NCBI RefSeq assembly: GCF_000764305.2
Contig: NW_025944650.1
Span: forward strand, 1-64,000
Length of the DNA stretch: 64,000 bases
Reading direction: 5' to 3'
DNA from: Hyalella azteca
Lineage: Eukaryota; Arthropoda; Malacostraca; Amphipoda; Hyalellidae
The notes beneath the pieces were generated by a model that did no database searches, was not told the origin of the DNA, and worked only from the letters and a program-made list of their open reading frames with translations. Shown here piece after piece: positions 36,601 to 47,270 of the stretch. The position numbers and the translations under genes were made by a program. Position 1 is the stretch's first letter; each line of letters starts with the position of its first letter.

Positions 36601-39536
36601 AGGTTCGGCCACCTCATTAACGTGGATTACTTCACGGACCTCGTCAATAACCTGGAACGCATCCTGAAGACGCAGGACCTGGGGGTGGCCGAACGCGTCC
36701 ACTGCATCCACAGCGTCTTCAAACTCCACACCGGCCTGGGCTCTGCTCTCCACAGCGATCCTTTCAACTTCTGTGATAAACTCTACGAGCTGCTAATGCT
36801 GCTGCCTTCCCCTGGTGGGTTTTGGTGGGGTATGGTTAACTGCTGTTCATGTTGCTGCCACCAGACTCTTGGTGAGGGGTGGTTAACTGCTGCTGCCCTC
36901 CTCTGGTAAAGTCGGGTGGGTGCGGTGTGGTTGACTGCTGCTTATGCTGCTGCCCTCCTCTGGTGAGGTCCAGTAGGGTGTGGTTAGCTGCTGGTTCGGC
37001 TCATGGGGTGTGTGTTGTGATGTCCACTTATATGTCTCCATTGTGACTTCGCATCCTAAACCCTGATGCTACGGGAGGCCGCCATAAAAATTCCCGGTAT
37101 TGATTCTTCGTTTCATGGCTTCATCAATTTTTTGATGATCTTGCTAGTCATATGTAGTATAATGATTAGTATTTGTATACTAGAATTAGTATAATGTTTA
37201 GTATATTAGTAGTGCATTTTACGTCAGCACTTGTCTCGTTGAGGGGCGTATAATACTGCTCATTCATCTCCGTATTCACCTTCATGTGTCCCCCCAGAGG
37301 TGGGAGACGAGGCGCTGGTGCCGACGCTGCGGACGCTGGCGCTGATCTTCGTGGGGTGCAAGCGGCGCGTGACGGGCAAGACCGCCATGGGCTTCGTGAA
37401 GCGCCTGGCCACCTTAGCCCTCACCCTGCCCCACAGCGGCAACATCCCCCTACTGATGACCCTGCGCAGCATCATGCTGGTGGGTGTGCGGGCATGCTGG
37501 AGGGTGAACGGCATGCTGTGGGGGGCGTATGCGGATGAACACTGATGAATATCTCAGCCATTTTAGTGTATGTTTGTATTCTTGAAGCTATCACACATTT
37601 ATCCTTCATTTGTTTGTATTACAATAGCCCGTGCTGAGCAGAATCACCGAGCGACGGAGTGCCTGTTGGACACGCAGCAGGAGGGCGGCTGGGGTGTGTA
37701 CTGCCCCCTGTTGGACCACCCCATCCACTGCAACGCTGCTATGGCCACCCTCTGGGACATGCACCTGCTTGCTGTTAGTAGTGATTACGATATGTAACTA
37801 TTGTAAAGGAACAATTTCGCTTCAACTTCACGCGGTTGTGGCATTGCACATTCGCTGAATAACATTCTTTCTCTAATATGCGTACAAATTTCAAGTTAAG
37901 TATATAACTGATAGCATAAAAAAAGTTAGGACGTGAATTAGTTGTGTGACGTATGTTGGTGTAGCTGTGACGTATTGGTTGTAACTGGGCTGTGTTTGCA
38001 GCGGAGTTACCACCCAATGACGCGGCAGATCTCAACCCACCTTTACCGCGGTGCCCCTCTGCTGGGTAATGGCTCCCTGCCCTCTTCCTTTACTAAACTG
38101 TAAGTCCCTGAACCCTATTCATCCGTAGTGATTCAAAGATTTTTTTAGATTTTAGACCATTACAATTTTTTCCCCAATTTTCCCCACTTTACCTATTTTA
38201 GCATGTTGCAATAAAGCTGCTCCCCGTTTCATCAATGCTGTCATCGTTTTTCCATGTATAGATTATTCAAGGCCAACATGTCACATCTCTATTGATCCCG
38301 GAAAATGTTCAAATTGCCTACAGGATGTACTTTGCCCGACCTAACTGGCCTAATAATAGAAGGGTACGCAGTGTAATGCGCATGTTCTGTGTGATGGACT
38401 TGATTGTTCACATTAATAATGAAATGTTTATTTCTAGACGAAATTCTGAAACAATGTATGTAAGCAAGGACCGTTTGTCTACCGATTGTTCTCCAGGATA
38501 ATATATAAGGTTGTGATATTACGCTTTGTTGAGGGAAGCGATTGTAAATGATACTATTATGGTACCTCTTCCGTCAGGACCATGGAGGAGGTTGCCAACT
38601 TGTATGACTGTCGCGAGATGCAGCTACAGCCGCAGATGATGAACCCAGACCAGCATTGCGGAGCCTTCGGCAGCAAGTGGAACAAAGAGAAGAAGAAGCA
38701 GATCCTTTCCCACAGGCAAGTCGTTACTCTTTTCGGTGCTCCTTGACCAACTTGTATGCATCTTGACTCGGAGTTTGACATTGATTTTTTTGTCTGAATT
38801 AAAATGTGAAATACCAATAGGGCATAAGCATGTAGGACACGACATTTTCGGTTTGCTTCTCGATTACTTTATTGAAAACATTTTTAAAGCAACAGATCAC
38901 ATGCTATTTGATCCTGGAACCGCTTTTACTATTCTGCTGCAAATATACATCTGTGTTAGTCATGCAAATCAAGATGTGTGCTGACGAGGTGGAGCCAGGC
39001 AGGGAGCTAAAACGCTCCAATCTTTAAAAATCATGATCTATGTCCAGTAGCAATGCCACTCAAAATTTCGTTCTTGATTCGTTTTCATACTTCATACGTG
39101 ACCTACATTCGATAAACTTACTATCTCCGTTCTCACGATGCAGAGTCAGAGATCATAATAGATTTTTCATGTTCTCGATATTCTGCGTGCCTGCAGACTG
39201 ACAGGAGCGCTCCTGCAAACGTGCGCGTCCGAGCAGCGCGCCCTGGACGCCATCATCAAAGGCGCCCCTGGAGACGGTGTCCATGAGAAGAACGATGAAG
39301 GACAAGACGAAGAGGCTGACGATGGAGAGTCGATGGTTGCCGACAACGACGTGGAAATGCTGGACGATGCGGTGGAAGAGTTAGACTTTTATCCCCTCAA
39401 GACAGGGGCGCTGTACGACGTACACCAGCCTGACGCGTCCCAAGGCGAGAACGAAGAGACTCAGGACTACTCGCGGTTATTTACTTATGAGAACCTCGAA
39501 GAGTTCGAGCAGGAAATGCAAGAAGCGTTACAATAA
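30630..39536 (+). CDS. NOC3L: Nucleolar complex protein 3 (15 exons; start exon not found)
   Basis: NOC3 pairs with NOC2 in nucleoli to mature and export pre-60S particles, and also acts in DNA-replication licensing in yeast and animals. Exons: 30630-30918, 31452-31548, 32153-32269, 33358-33467, 34134-34300, 34617-34773, 35040-35359, 35577-35795, 36009-36193, 36603-36814, 37298-37479, 37639-37773, 38002-38099, 38578-38715, 39197-39536. All phases agree and sum to 2766 bases (921 codons plus stop); human NOC3L has about 800 residues. Layout: a basic N-terminus (residues 1-60, KNKLLKRRKSRLLKR), an acidic linker (~150-190), the NOC3p domain from ~224 (VVDILAQRRAKIHEKK, KMAALSLVVIFHSIIPNYK), a basic coiled segment (~475-520), the CBF/Mak21 domain from ~555 (FGHLINVDYFTDL), and an acidic tail. 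The 3' splice site of exon 12 could be 37639 or 37642. The first exon enters in phase 0 with no usable Met, so the start lies upstream, possibly before the 28.7-kb element. The last intron has a GC donor. The N-terminus and acidic tail are poorly conserved; the central assignment is secure. Confidence 0.93.
32580..32712 (+). other. Candidate alternative terminal exon of NOC3L
   Basis: A good 3' splice site (TTTTTGCTTTTCAG) is followed by a frame that, in the exact phase left by the exon ending at 32269, stays open for 43 codons to a stop at 32710. The stop sits inside AATAAA (32708-32713). The encoded tail contains a hydrophobic run (FALILFLLCLMYI). Splicing here would give a ~210-residue protein with the basic and acidic N-terminal region only. 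It could equally be an exapted retroelement 3' end. Confidence 0.35.
34321..34520 (+). repeat. Minisatellite after NOC3L exon 5 donor
   Basis: Units of roughly 40-45 bases containing TACGTGCGTTG, a GT run and TTAGGTTAC repeat about four times. The exon 5 donor itself reads GTGCGTTGCTTT, matching the unit core, so the array appears seeded from the 5' splice site. Confidence 0.7.
35404..35510 (+). repeat. Duplicated exon-7 and exon-8 edges inside intron 7
   Basis: 35438-35471 (TTTTATGAAGAC and GGCCAACTGTCC) repeats the last bases of exon 7. 35489-35502 (GCTGATAAAGCAC) repeats the first bases of exon 8. A weaker copy with CTAAGGGTGAG lies at 35411-35436. They are out of the spliced product but re-create donor-like sequence. 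Confidence 0.65.
36215..36350 (+). repeat. 22-bp minisatellite in NOC3L intron 9
   Basis: About six copies of AGGCCTTGGTTGTGTCTTGT plus GC begin some 20 bases after the exon 9 donor at 36194. Open frames across it in several frames are artefacts of the array. Confidence 0.85.
36793..36990 (+). repeat. Tandem duplication of the exon 10 splice donor
   Basis: The exon 10 end (GCTGCTGCCTTCCCCTG|GTGGGT) is followed by three further diverged copies of a ~50-60-base unit. The unit contains GTGGTTAACTGCTGCT and GCTGCCCTCCTCTG|GT. Two copies keep donor-like junctions (CTCTG|GTAAAG at ~36904, CTCTG|GTGAGG at ~36962). Use of the 36904 site would extend exon 10 by about 30 codons. Confidence 0.7.
37470..37535 (+). 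repeat. Tandem repeat across exon 11 donor
   Basis: CATGCTG recurs three times at ~21-base spacing (37473, 37493, 37511). The first spans the last exon bases ahead of GTGGGT; the second precedes GAGGGTGAACG, another donor-like site. Confidence 0.6.
38716..38717 (+). other. GC splice donor of the last NOC3L intron
   Basis: The exon ends CACAG and the intron starts GCAAGT. The nearest GT (38721) would put the last exon out of frame and reach a stop early, whereas the GC site joins in frame (AG plus A gives Arg) to the acidic tail. GC-AG introns typically have such strong flanks. Confidence 0.85.
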
Positions 39537-39538
39537 AT
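39533..39538 (+). terminator. NOC3L stop overlapping a poly(A) signal
   Basis: AATAAA contains the TAA stop codon (39534-39536). If used, the 3' UTR would be only some 15-30 bases. No second AATAAA was noted in the following few hundred bases on this strand. Confidence 0.4.
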
Positions 39539-39539
39539 G

Positions 39540-40794
39540 CTTACGTGACATTCTAGTTTTGTTTCCTAGGGCCTGGACTGCTGCAGATGGCGATATCCAT
39601 TCTAAGTTTGCTTGCCTGAAGGAATAGCAGTGATGAATGTTCAGATGGGTCATCAGGAAGGAGCGATAAATGCTATTATCAGAATGCAAAGTAACAATAT
39701 TTTTGATCAGCGTATTTCTCTGTAACTACTAGTCCATTCTCTTTAAAAGATGTGGAACAGAAACTCGTATATTTTAGTTAAAAATATCAGATTTATTACA
39801 ACCTCAATTTTTGTTACAAGGTTAAAATTTGCTAAGTTACGTTGGACAGCGTAAATGTATTCCATGATTGTGCTAGAACTTTTTGTTCAAGGGCATTTGA
39901 TCACGGACTGTTTGAATAGCACAAACATTCTCTACAGCAGTGATTCTAGAACGTTTTACCGGGTCAAAAGTTGTCATAATTTCTTTATATGCGGCAAATT
40001 ATAGAACTCATCTATACATTACCACAGAAAAAATTACCAGCAAGAAAATTCACCCCGGTTTCGGGAACCACTCCTCTTTCTTCAAAGGATGTGCGCTAAA
40101 ATCGCGGATTTGGTGAGGTTGATCGTTAGACATAACGTTGGTGCATATCTTCCATTTTGGTGGAGTTTATTGCGCAACTTAGGGCCTGCTGTCAGTTCAC
40201 ACTTACATTTTAGAGATTTACAAAAATACAAAAACCTCGCCCAACAAAATATCTAAAAATTGTCATAATAGATTTATCCGTCAAATTAGATTACTTGTGA
40301 GCGTAGTGTAGGCAGACGTCTCGCTGCAGCTAACATCAGAAGGTAGTGGATGCTAACCAGCGTTCCAATACAATATTCTTCGCTTTGTAGTTAGTCGAGA
40401 TAACGACATCACTAACGTACCATAATTCGGTGGCCCTTACAAAAATCACACGTCATTGGCACCAACAATATAGTGAATCCATTCATTGAAAAAAATTGGG
40501 AGGCACCAAGAGAAAGAAGTATACCAGATGAGTTGCACTTCTCTGTAAACTGATATAACAGATAACAGGTCAGCACCTCACAGGTACCATAACCACAGTT
40601 AGTTGATGAGTCTCTCTTGAGGACTGTGGAGTCACACAGCTCCAAGTCAGCATGAGATACACAAGTTTCCTCAGATAAACATTCTGTAATTTGTACGAAA
40701 AGTCAATCTTATAACAAGACTTAAATAATAATGCAGCATAGCAAATAAAGGAAATAAATCCTACTTAATTCTTTGTACATTCTTGTAATGTAGA
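39540..40794. other. Intergenic space between convergent NOC3L and GLE1
   Basis: No exon or RNA gene seen. 39938-40075 has weak hAT-like ends (CAGTGATTCTAGAACG and a complement of GTGGTTCCCGAAAC) but no matching octamer flanks. Confidence 0.5.
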
Positions 40795-43700
40795 TCACAA
40801 TAAAGCACGATACCCCTCAGGCGGGGGTTGGAAGGTCCTGGTGTGTGAATAATTCGTCATCAAGCTCTTGAGTGAGGCGAGGTCAGCCTCCCCACCCTCC
40901 CTTGTGGTCTGTTCAGCAAGAGGCAGCAGGCGTTCGATGAAGTGATCCATCATCTTGTGCATCTGCCGGCCGTACACTTTAACCATGAGAGCTCCCGCGA
41001 CGCTCAGGAACCCGTGAAGTACGGCGCAAGTTACGGCTGACTGCACGGGGCAGAGTAACATTCGGGACAGCCACCGCCATCCCAACTGGGGACCTAAAGA
41101 CCAAAGGTTTTGTTCCGTGGACGTGTTTTGTCCAGTGGGCGGCTTATCGCCATCAAGACATACGAGTCGTCCAAAAAGTTGACTGGCGGCGCCCATGCGT
41201 TTGAGGTAACTGTCTAAAGCCTCTCTCTCCCCGCCATCTTTGTGACGGTACCCCAAGGCTCTGTGGTACTCCTCCACGGTCTCGTATTCCTCCCTCTGAG
41301 GCACCTGCGGCACGAGATACGGGCACGTGCGGTACAACTGATACACGCACAAGTCCAGCAATAAAGGATCAAAACTTCCCAGGCGCACAATTAGCGACGC
41401 ATAAACGGCCTGGCTGCTGACTTGCTTGTCGTGCGCGAGGGCAATGAGTTTGCTGCTCAGTTGTTCCTTGACGAACATGGCGACCGGGGAGTGCGGGTCC
41501 GCGACTTGTACATGTTGCGCGCCCGCTGCGCAGCGCTGTCCTGTTAACAAGCTCACCAGAGTGTGGAGCTTCTCTCTATTGGAGGCGTCGCTGTCGTTGT
41601 GGAATTTGTTCACAACTGACAAGGCATAGGATAACTTCCCTCTCAGTTCCGTGTCCTCCGTCGCCAGAAACTCGCCGCTAAGTCGCATTACCGAAGAATG
41701 CGTCGCCGTCAGCTCCTCCAGTCTGCGTTTAGCGCAGGAAAGTTCGGCGGTTGCCTGCGGGACGTCGCCGGCAAGACTTACAAGCGTCGCCGCGGCCTCG
41801 CTTTCTTGTTCATCACGCCGCGATGAATTTCTGTGCGTCTCTGTAAACATCCAGAACATTCGAAATCTTAAATTGTGACCTCCGAAAATCTCTCCATATT
41901 GAACATCTTCAAATTCTGACACGGAACTCGTATGTTGTTAGTATTAAAATGATCGTTATAAGTAATTTTAAGAGTCGCTTGAAGAATGGCGATGTATGTT
42001 TATGGTGGCTACTAGGGTGAGTATCCACAATACTTATCGTATCCGGATTGTACCGGCATCTGAAAATATGCTTTTAGTTTTTTTAGTATGATTGAAAACT
42101 TCTTCAATTTTCAGCCAATCAAAATAAATTAATAGAAATAAATAAATACAAAATTTAAATAGAAGACCTTCTTCTTTAGTTAAGAAGACTTCGTTAGAGA
42201 ATTTTAGCTTACTAGTACGTTAGTCCGACGTTGCCCGTCTATAATAATATACCTCGTGTGAAATAAAATATAGAATGAAAAACAGAGCCATTCAATTCAC
42301 ACTTAACACGGAACATGGAAACTCCCATTTGACTCTCATTTCAAAATACGAAAAGTTATAATTCAGTACTCACTGCAGTGAGTGACAGAGAGCGCATTTT
42401 CTCGTCGATGAAAACGTGGTCACAGACGGACGGACGGACGGACAGACAGACGGACGGACATGACGAGCACAATAGCGCCTTTTTCCCATATTTGAGAAAA
42501 TGCGCTAAAAACACTTTTCCATCTCTTGACTTAGATCTATAAAATACTAATTTAAAAATCTTGAATACATTTTTGATTCGTTCTTTCCCTCTCAGCATTG
42601 CAATGCCTCGCTATTCTCGCTTTCAGAATAAATTTTCAGGTCCAGGTAATATCCCGACACGATAAGTATCCTGGACACAAATTTCATGGATTAAATGACC
42701 AATGCTACCATCCCGCTATGGTATGATCATTCCCTAATAACTTCTACCACCAACTTGCCACTGTCACACGCACCAAAAGCAACACGTAAGGAGCAAGGTT
42801 ATTAGTTTGAACAGAGATAGCAAGGTTATCAGTTTGATCAGAGGTACTCACGGATGACCTCCCGTATGTGGGAGAGGACCGCCAGGCCGTCGGTGAGGCG
42901 GGCGGTGCTCTGCTGTAGCGCCTCGGCGTCCGCGTCGCCGCTCAGCGCCTCGCTGCCCAACTGCAGCGTCGCGTTCAGCGCCTCCGTCGTGTCCTCGGGC
43001 AGCGCCACATCGCCACACTCCCTGTGGGGGTTTACTTCTAAAGTATTTACAATAATTATAAAGAATTAATAGTAATCCGACGCCTGCGTCCTCAAGCTCC
43101 CCGAAAGCTCTTATGTAAACTGACACAAATTATATACGTACAATAGCGTGTTGAGATGACTTGAGTAGAGGTTGATCAACACTCAAATGCAGGCAGAAAA
43201 AAAAATAATTCGCATTCTCCAAATAGCGACGCACTCCTTCTAACGCACAGTACGAGCTGAGAGCAGACGTATCACTGATACTCCTTTTTGCTGGGACAAA
43301 CTGCGTCACGATGACCCATATAAGGGCAAAAATTGCTTCAACAGCACGTGCAGAACACGGAACGCCGTGCCACGAACTGCATGCAACAACACGCAACACT
43401 GTGCCACAAACTGCATGCAACAACACGCAACACTGTGCCACAAACTGCATGCAACAACACGCAACACTGTGCCACAAACTGCATGCAACAACACGCAACA
43501 CGACGTGCAACAACACGTGTACAGCACACAGAGGCGTGTACAACACATGTACAGCACATGTACAACACATGTACAACACATGTACAACACATGTACAACA
43601 CATGTACAGCACATGTACAACACATGTACAACACGTGTACAACACATGCACAACACACATACAACACACATACAACACATGTACTCACGTTATCTCAGCA

Positions 43701-46700
43701 AGCACGGTGTCCAAGGCATCACTGAACTGTGCGTAGGACTCGCGAAGCTCTGCCACCATCGTCGCCCGCTCCTGGGGGCAGCAAGTCTTATGTAAATAAT
43801 CTTAGCTTAGTCAGGGATTGCATAATAAATTAAAGTACTGGCATGTTAATATTTATTTTTACATGCAATACAAGAACCATAACTTTCCACCAATAGCTCC
43901 ATTCACTGTCACTTGTTACAAGAAATAAAGACCTACTTATTATCTATTAATTCATTCTTTCTTCACCTCTTCACTCAAAAATAATTGTCAGTATTCCAAA
44001 TTAGCTACACTTATTTCTATTAAATTTGTTGATGTTGCTTTATTGATGACTGCTTGGCTTGCGCTCATGTCATCTCACTATAACATGAAACATTCATGTA
44101 GAGAACGAGCAGGAAGCAGGGAAAACAAAGAGTAAGCTTGCTTCTACTGTAACTTGTGCAGCACACAACAAATCTCCAGTGCTTCCTTAAAGTTCACTAG
44201 AATACTGGTTATCATTGCTGAACTCAACTATACGTATTGAAGATGTTAACTCCAAACAAAGAAAGTAAAAGGTAGTTAATATTAATAATATGTACTGTTC
44301 AACTCTTTTACGCTTCATTACTTCTCTCCAACATTAATGACAACATTAGCCACATTTACAGTCTCAATAATAATAATGGATGGGTAAAAACAATAATAGT
44401 AATAAAGGTGATTATTCACAAGTTAGCATATTGCCTTCATCAGAATCACTCATGAGGGTTTGAATAAGAAACAACAAAAATAAGAAACAACAAAAGTTAC
44501 TACTAATATTCTTTAAATAAATGTCATAAGATGTTGTCAATAATATTCAAATCAAATATATACTGAGGTTCGTTAACACAAAATAAAATCTAAGTCTCCA
44601 CAGAGAACATTTTACAGCTAAACTCTTGCCTGTTCCTGCTGCTGCTGTTCCAGCAACTGTTGTTGTTCTTGCTGTTGTTGTTGTTGCTCTTGCAGCCGTT
44701 GCAGCAGCTCTTCTTTGCGCAGATCAGCGGCTGCTGCTTGCTGGCTGCTGCTCATCACAATTTCTTCATCAGTAAATTCTCATAAATAAAAGTATAACAA
44801 ATAAGTTGTATTATGTACGACAAAAGAGGTACCTAGTATTACGTATGACAAGAATACAGAGCAAACGAGATGCTGTCTTGAATAATATACCAGAGAAAAC
44901 CATCATTGAGATTCTATTTAGATCAACGATTACTGGGATTTGAAACATAAATTGGAAGTTAAACTTGAAACAGAAGATATGCAAACAAATTAATAAAAGT
45001 ACCATTGGTAATAAGGCATCCATTGGTATTACATTTCCTGCAACACTTGCTCAAGCTGGTTTTTTGGAGACAGTGTTTTTACTAACTATGCAATTAAATA
45101 CAACTGACAAAATGTTTGATTTAAAATAGAATGGAGTCAATAAAACTCATAAATTACTCACAGAATTTTCTCAGCATATTTCTTGAGGACTCCTTCAACC
45201 TCCTCATGCTTTGGTAGGCCCTCCTTCTCCTGCAGCGTCTCCTGCTGGAGCTGCAGGTCTCTGCAGCGCTGCAGCTCAGCCATTGTCTGCGTGTGGATGG
45301 CAGCCACGCGACTCACATACGCTGCATGGTAAACCTGGATGCGCGTCTGCAACCATCAACAAATTTCAAGTTTCATTACAATATCATCAGATAGGATAAT
45401 ATATTTGTTAAAAACTCCTACATATTACCTTGGCATATATGAATGAAGAACAAGATGCAGCTCACATACACAGCCTGGCTAATGTGAATGGAAGTCTGTC
45501 ACCATGGACAAATATTATATCTTATCAATAACTCATGAATATTGACTAATAATTTTATTAATAAATAATATGAAAGTAATATTCTATATTAATATATAGG
45601 TCTTGCTCCAAATCCATGAATAATACATTGTCAAGTAATAGAACAACATAGCCAATTAAATGTTATTCAAAATAGGCATGCAGGCAGCAGAACCACTCTA
45701 CATACTTACTAATAAGATAATGTACCTATTGTAACTAGAAATCTGGATACTTTTCTGGTAACATACAGGTTTATAGTAATGGGATCAGGGGATGCATTAG
45801 ATGATCTGCAATTCATTACATCATCTTGAATACAACACCAGCAAAAATTTTTGACATAAAAAGTAAACTTTTGCAAAAGGATCATTCTTCTAATGTGACA
45901 AGCCATATACAGTACATGCCTATCATTGTTTAACACTGGGTAAATATAAATCAGTCTAGTCCAATTGACATTAAAAGGGTATAGGATTTGTAGTTGCATT
46001 TGTTGTGTAGGGGTTTAAATACTATGACAGGAGGCTAAGGTAAAGTATAAAAGCATAACAATATATTTAGAAAAAGAAAATTGGTTGCATCTGTTTCTGC
46101 ATATACTTGTCTATACCAATTACTTTGTACCTCATATATAATGTGCAAATATATTTGTATATATTATATACTATATACTTGTATATACCCATTACTTAGA
46201 TCCAGATGAATGTTGACTCACAAGCACAGCAGAGAGGGACATGTCAATCTGCATGCGGGCAACAAGCGACTCTAGTTTGTTGGTGAAGACTTCAGCCTCG
46301 TGTCCATCATGCTTGGCCGCAATAGTTTCTTCTTCTTCTTCATTGTCTTCCACTTCTGAATCAGATTCTTCTAGTTCATCTCTCCACATGCTGATAGTAT
46401 ATGCAATATTGATTTTAATGAAACAAATAGGAATAATTACTGTTTTTATCAAGAATGGGAAAAAACTACATATAATTACTGTTAACATCAGGCATGAAAA
46501 ATCAGAGATGTGCATTATGTGAAATATCACCAATTTACTTGATTTGAATGAGAAATAGAAGGTTGATGTAGGATTTGACAAGCTTTCTGTAAATAGCAAG
46601 TGCAATGCAACCTGCTACTTGTAGACTTTAACTTAAGGCATATATATAGATGTATATGTTTCATTTACTTATAGTGACTTGCTCAGCAAGATTTTGAGTC

Positions 46701-47270
46701 AATTCTGAGAGACTGCATCCATGAAGTCATTGGAGCAGTCAATTGATAAAGACAATTTATTATTTAACTTCATAAAAATAATAAAAATAAAAGAAGTCAA
46801 GTGGCAATATGGCTGTGGACTTGCAATACATAGACCACAGTGAAATGAAGATTATCAAAATTCCAATATAATTTAGAGTTTGGACTCAATGCTAGGTCAC
46901 AAATTAATATAAAATCATCTTTCATTCTAGCAATATACCTACATCTAAAATGATGAAAATAACAAGAACATGGAATGTGCATAATTTAATTTCAATTGAT
47001 CAGATGTAAATGACAGTACCTGTGAGGTGGAGATGCTAGGGCAGTCCTGTAGGAGTTCCATGCCTCAGTAGGAGGACCTGGTTCTTGTACAAAGGGCTCA
47101 TCTAGGCACAGGGATCTATCATGAGCTTCTTCAGTAGCAAAGATGCTTTGTGAGGATTCTTTAGTGTAATCATCCACAAATGATACTTCATTCTTGAAGT
47201 AGTCACTGTCAGTGATGTGGTCAATGTCCCCAATCAACTTACTCTCACACACATCACCATCACTGATGTT
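40795..47270 (-). CDS. GLE1: GLE1 mRNA export factor (7 exons; start exon not found)
   Basis: GLE1 sits at the cytoplasmic face of the nuclear pore and, with inositol hexakisphosphate, activates the DEAD-box helicase DDX19/Dbp5 to release exported mRNPs. Exons in transcript order: 47270-47020, 46390-46222, 45346-45162, 44750-44630, 43771-43689, 43021-42852, 41840-40795. All phases agree; 2025 bases give 674 residues plus stop (human about 700). Layout: acidic N-terminus with a Glu run (~105-112), predicted coiled coil (~150-330) with a Gln-rich exon (EQQQQQQEQQQLLEQ), then the globular C-terminal GLE1 domain from ~390, all in the last exon. Diagnostic positions: EEYHRALGYRHKDG, LKRMGAASQLFG, LGWRWLSRML and HGFLSVAGALMVKVYG, matching the family's GYQ/GYK-KDG, YLKRM and HGWRWLA blocks. 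The 3' splice site of exon 44750 is ambiguous (44750, 44747 or 44744, a CAG ladder). The exon 44630 donor is GC. The start exon was sought upstream to 48.4 kb without a convincing hit. Identity is secure. Confidence 0.93.
42362..42508 (+). mobile_element. AGCGCATTTTCTC-family TIR element, copy 2
   Basis: AGCGCATTTTCTCG at 42391 faces TGAGAAAATGCGCT at 42493-42506. The interior is a GACG/GACA tetramer minisatellite followed by ACAATAGCGCCTTTTT. It lies in a GLE1 intron. The shoulder CAGTACTCACTGCAGTGAGT is shared with copy 1 at 9247-9374. Confidence 0.8.
43370..43508 (+). repeat. 34-bp minisatellite in GLE1 intron
   Basis: Four near-perfect head-to-tail copies of a 34-base unit (CAAACTGCATGCAACAACAC core). 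Six-frame open frames over it are repeat artefacts. Confidence 0.9.
43528..43687 (+). repeat. 12-bp minisatellite abutting a GLE1 splice donor
   Basis: About a dozen copies of ACACATGTACAA. On the transcribed strand the donor reads GTGAGTACATGTGTTGT, so the array starts within six bases of the intron start. Confidence 0.9.
44628..44629 (-). other. GC splice donor in GLE1
   Basis: On the - strand the Gln-rich exon ends CAG and is followed by GCAAGAG. Reading on meets a TAG after three codons and no usable GT precedes it. Joining at the GC keeps frame with the exon starting at 43771 (GAGCGGGCG). Confidence 0.75.

Noticed and set aside
39938..40075. hAT-like element between NOC3L and GLE1
   Set aside because: Ends resemble CAGTGNTTC but no matching 8-bp flanks and termini are poorly symmetrical.
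43306..43795. Cys-rich and His/Asn-rich open frames of 115-180 residues on both strands
   Set aside because: They run over the 34-bp and 12-bp minisatellites inside a GLE1 intron; low-complexity frames open on several frames at once.
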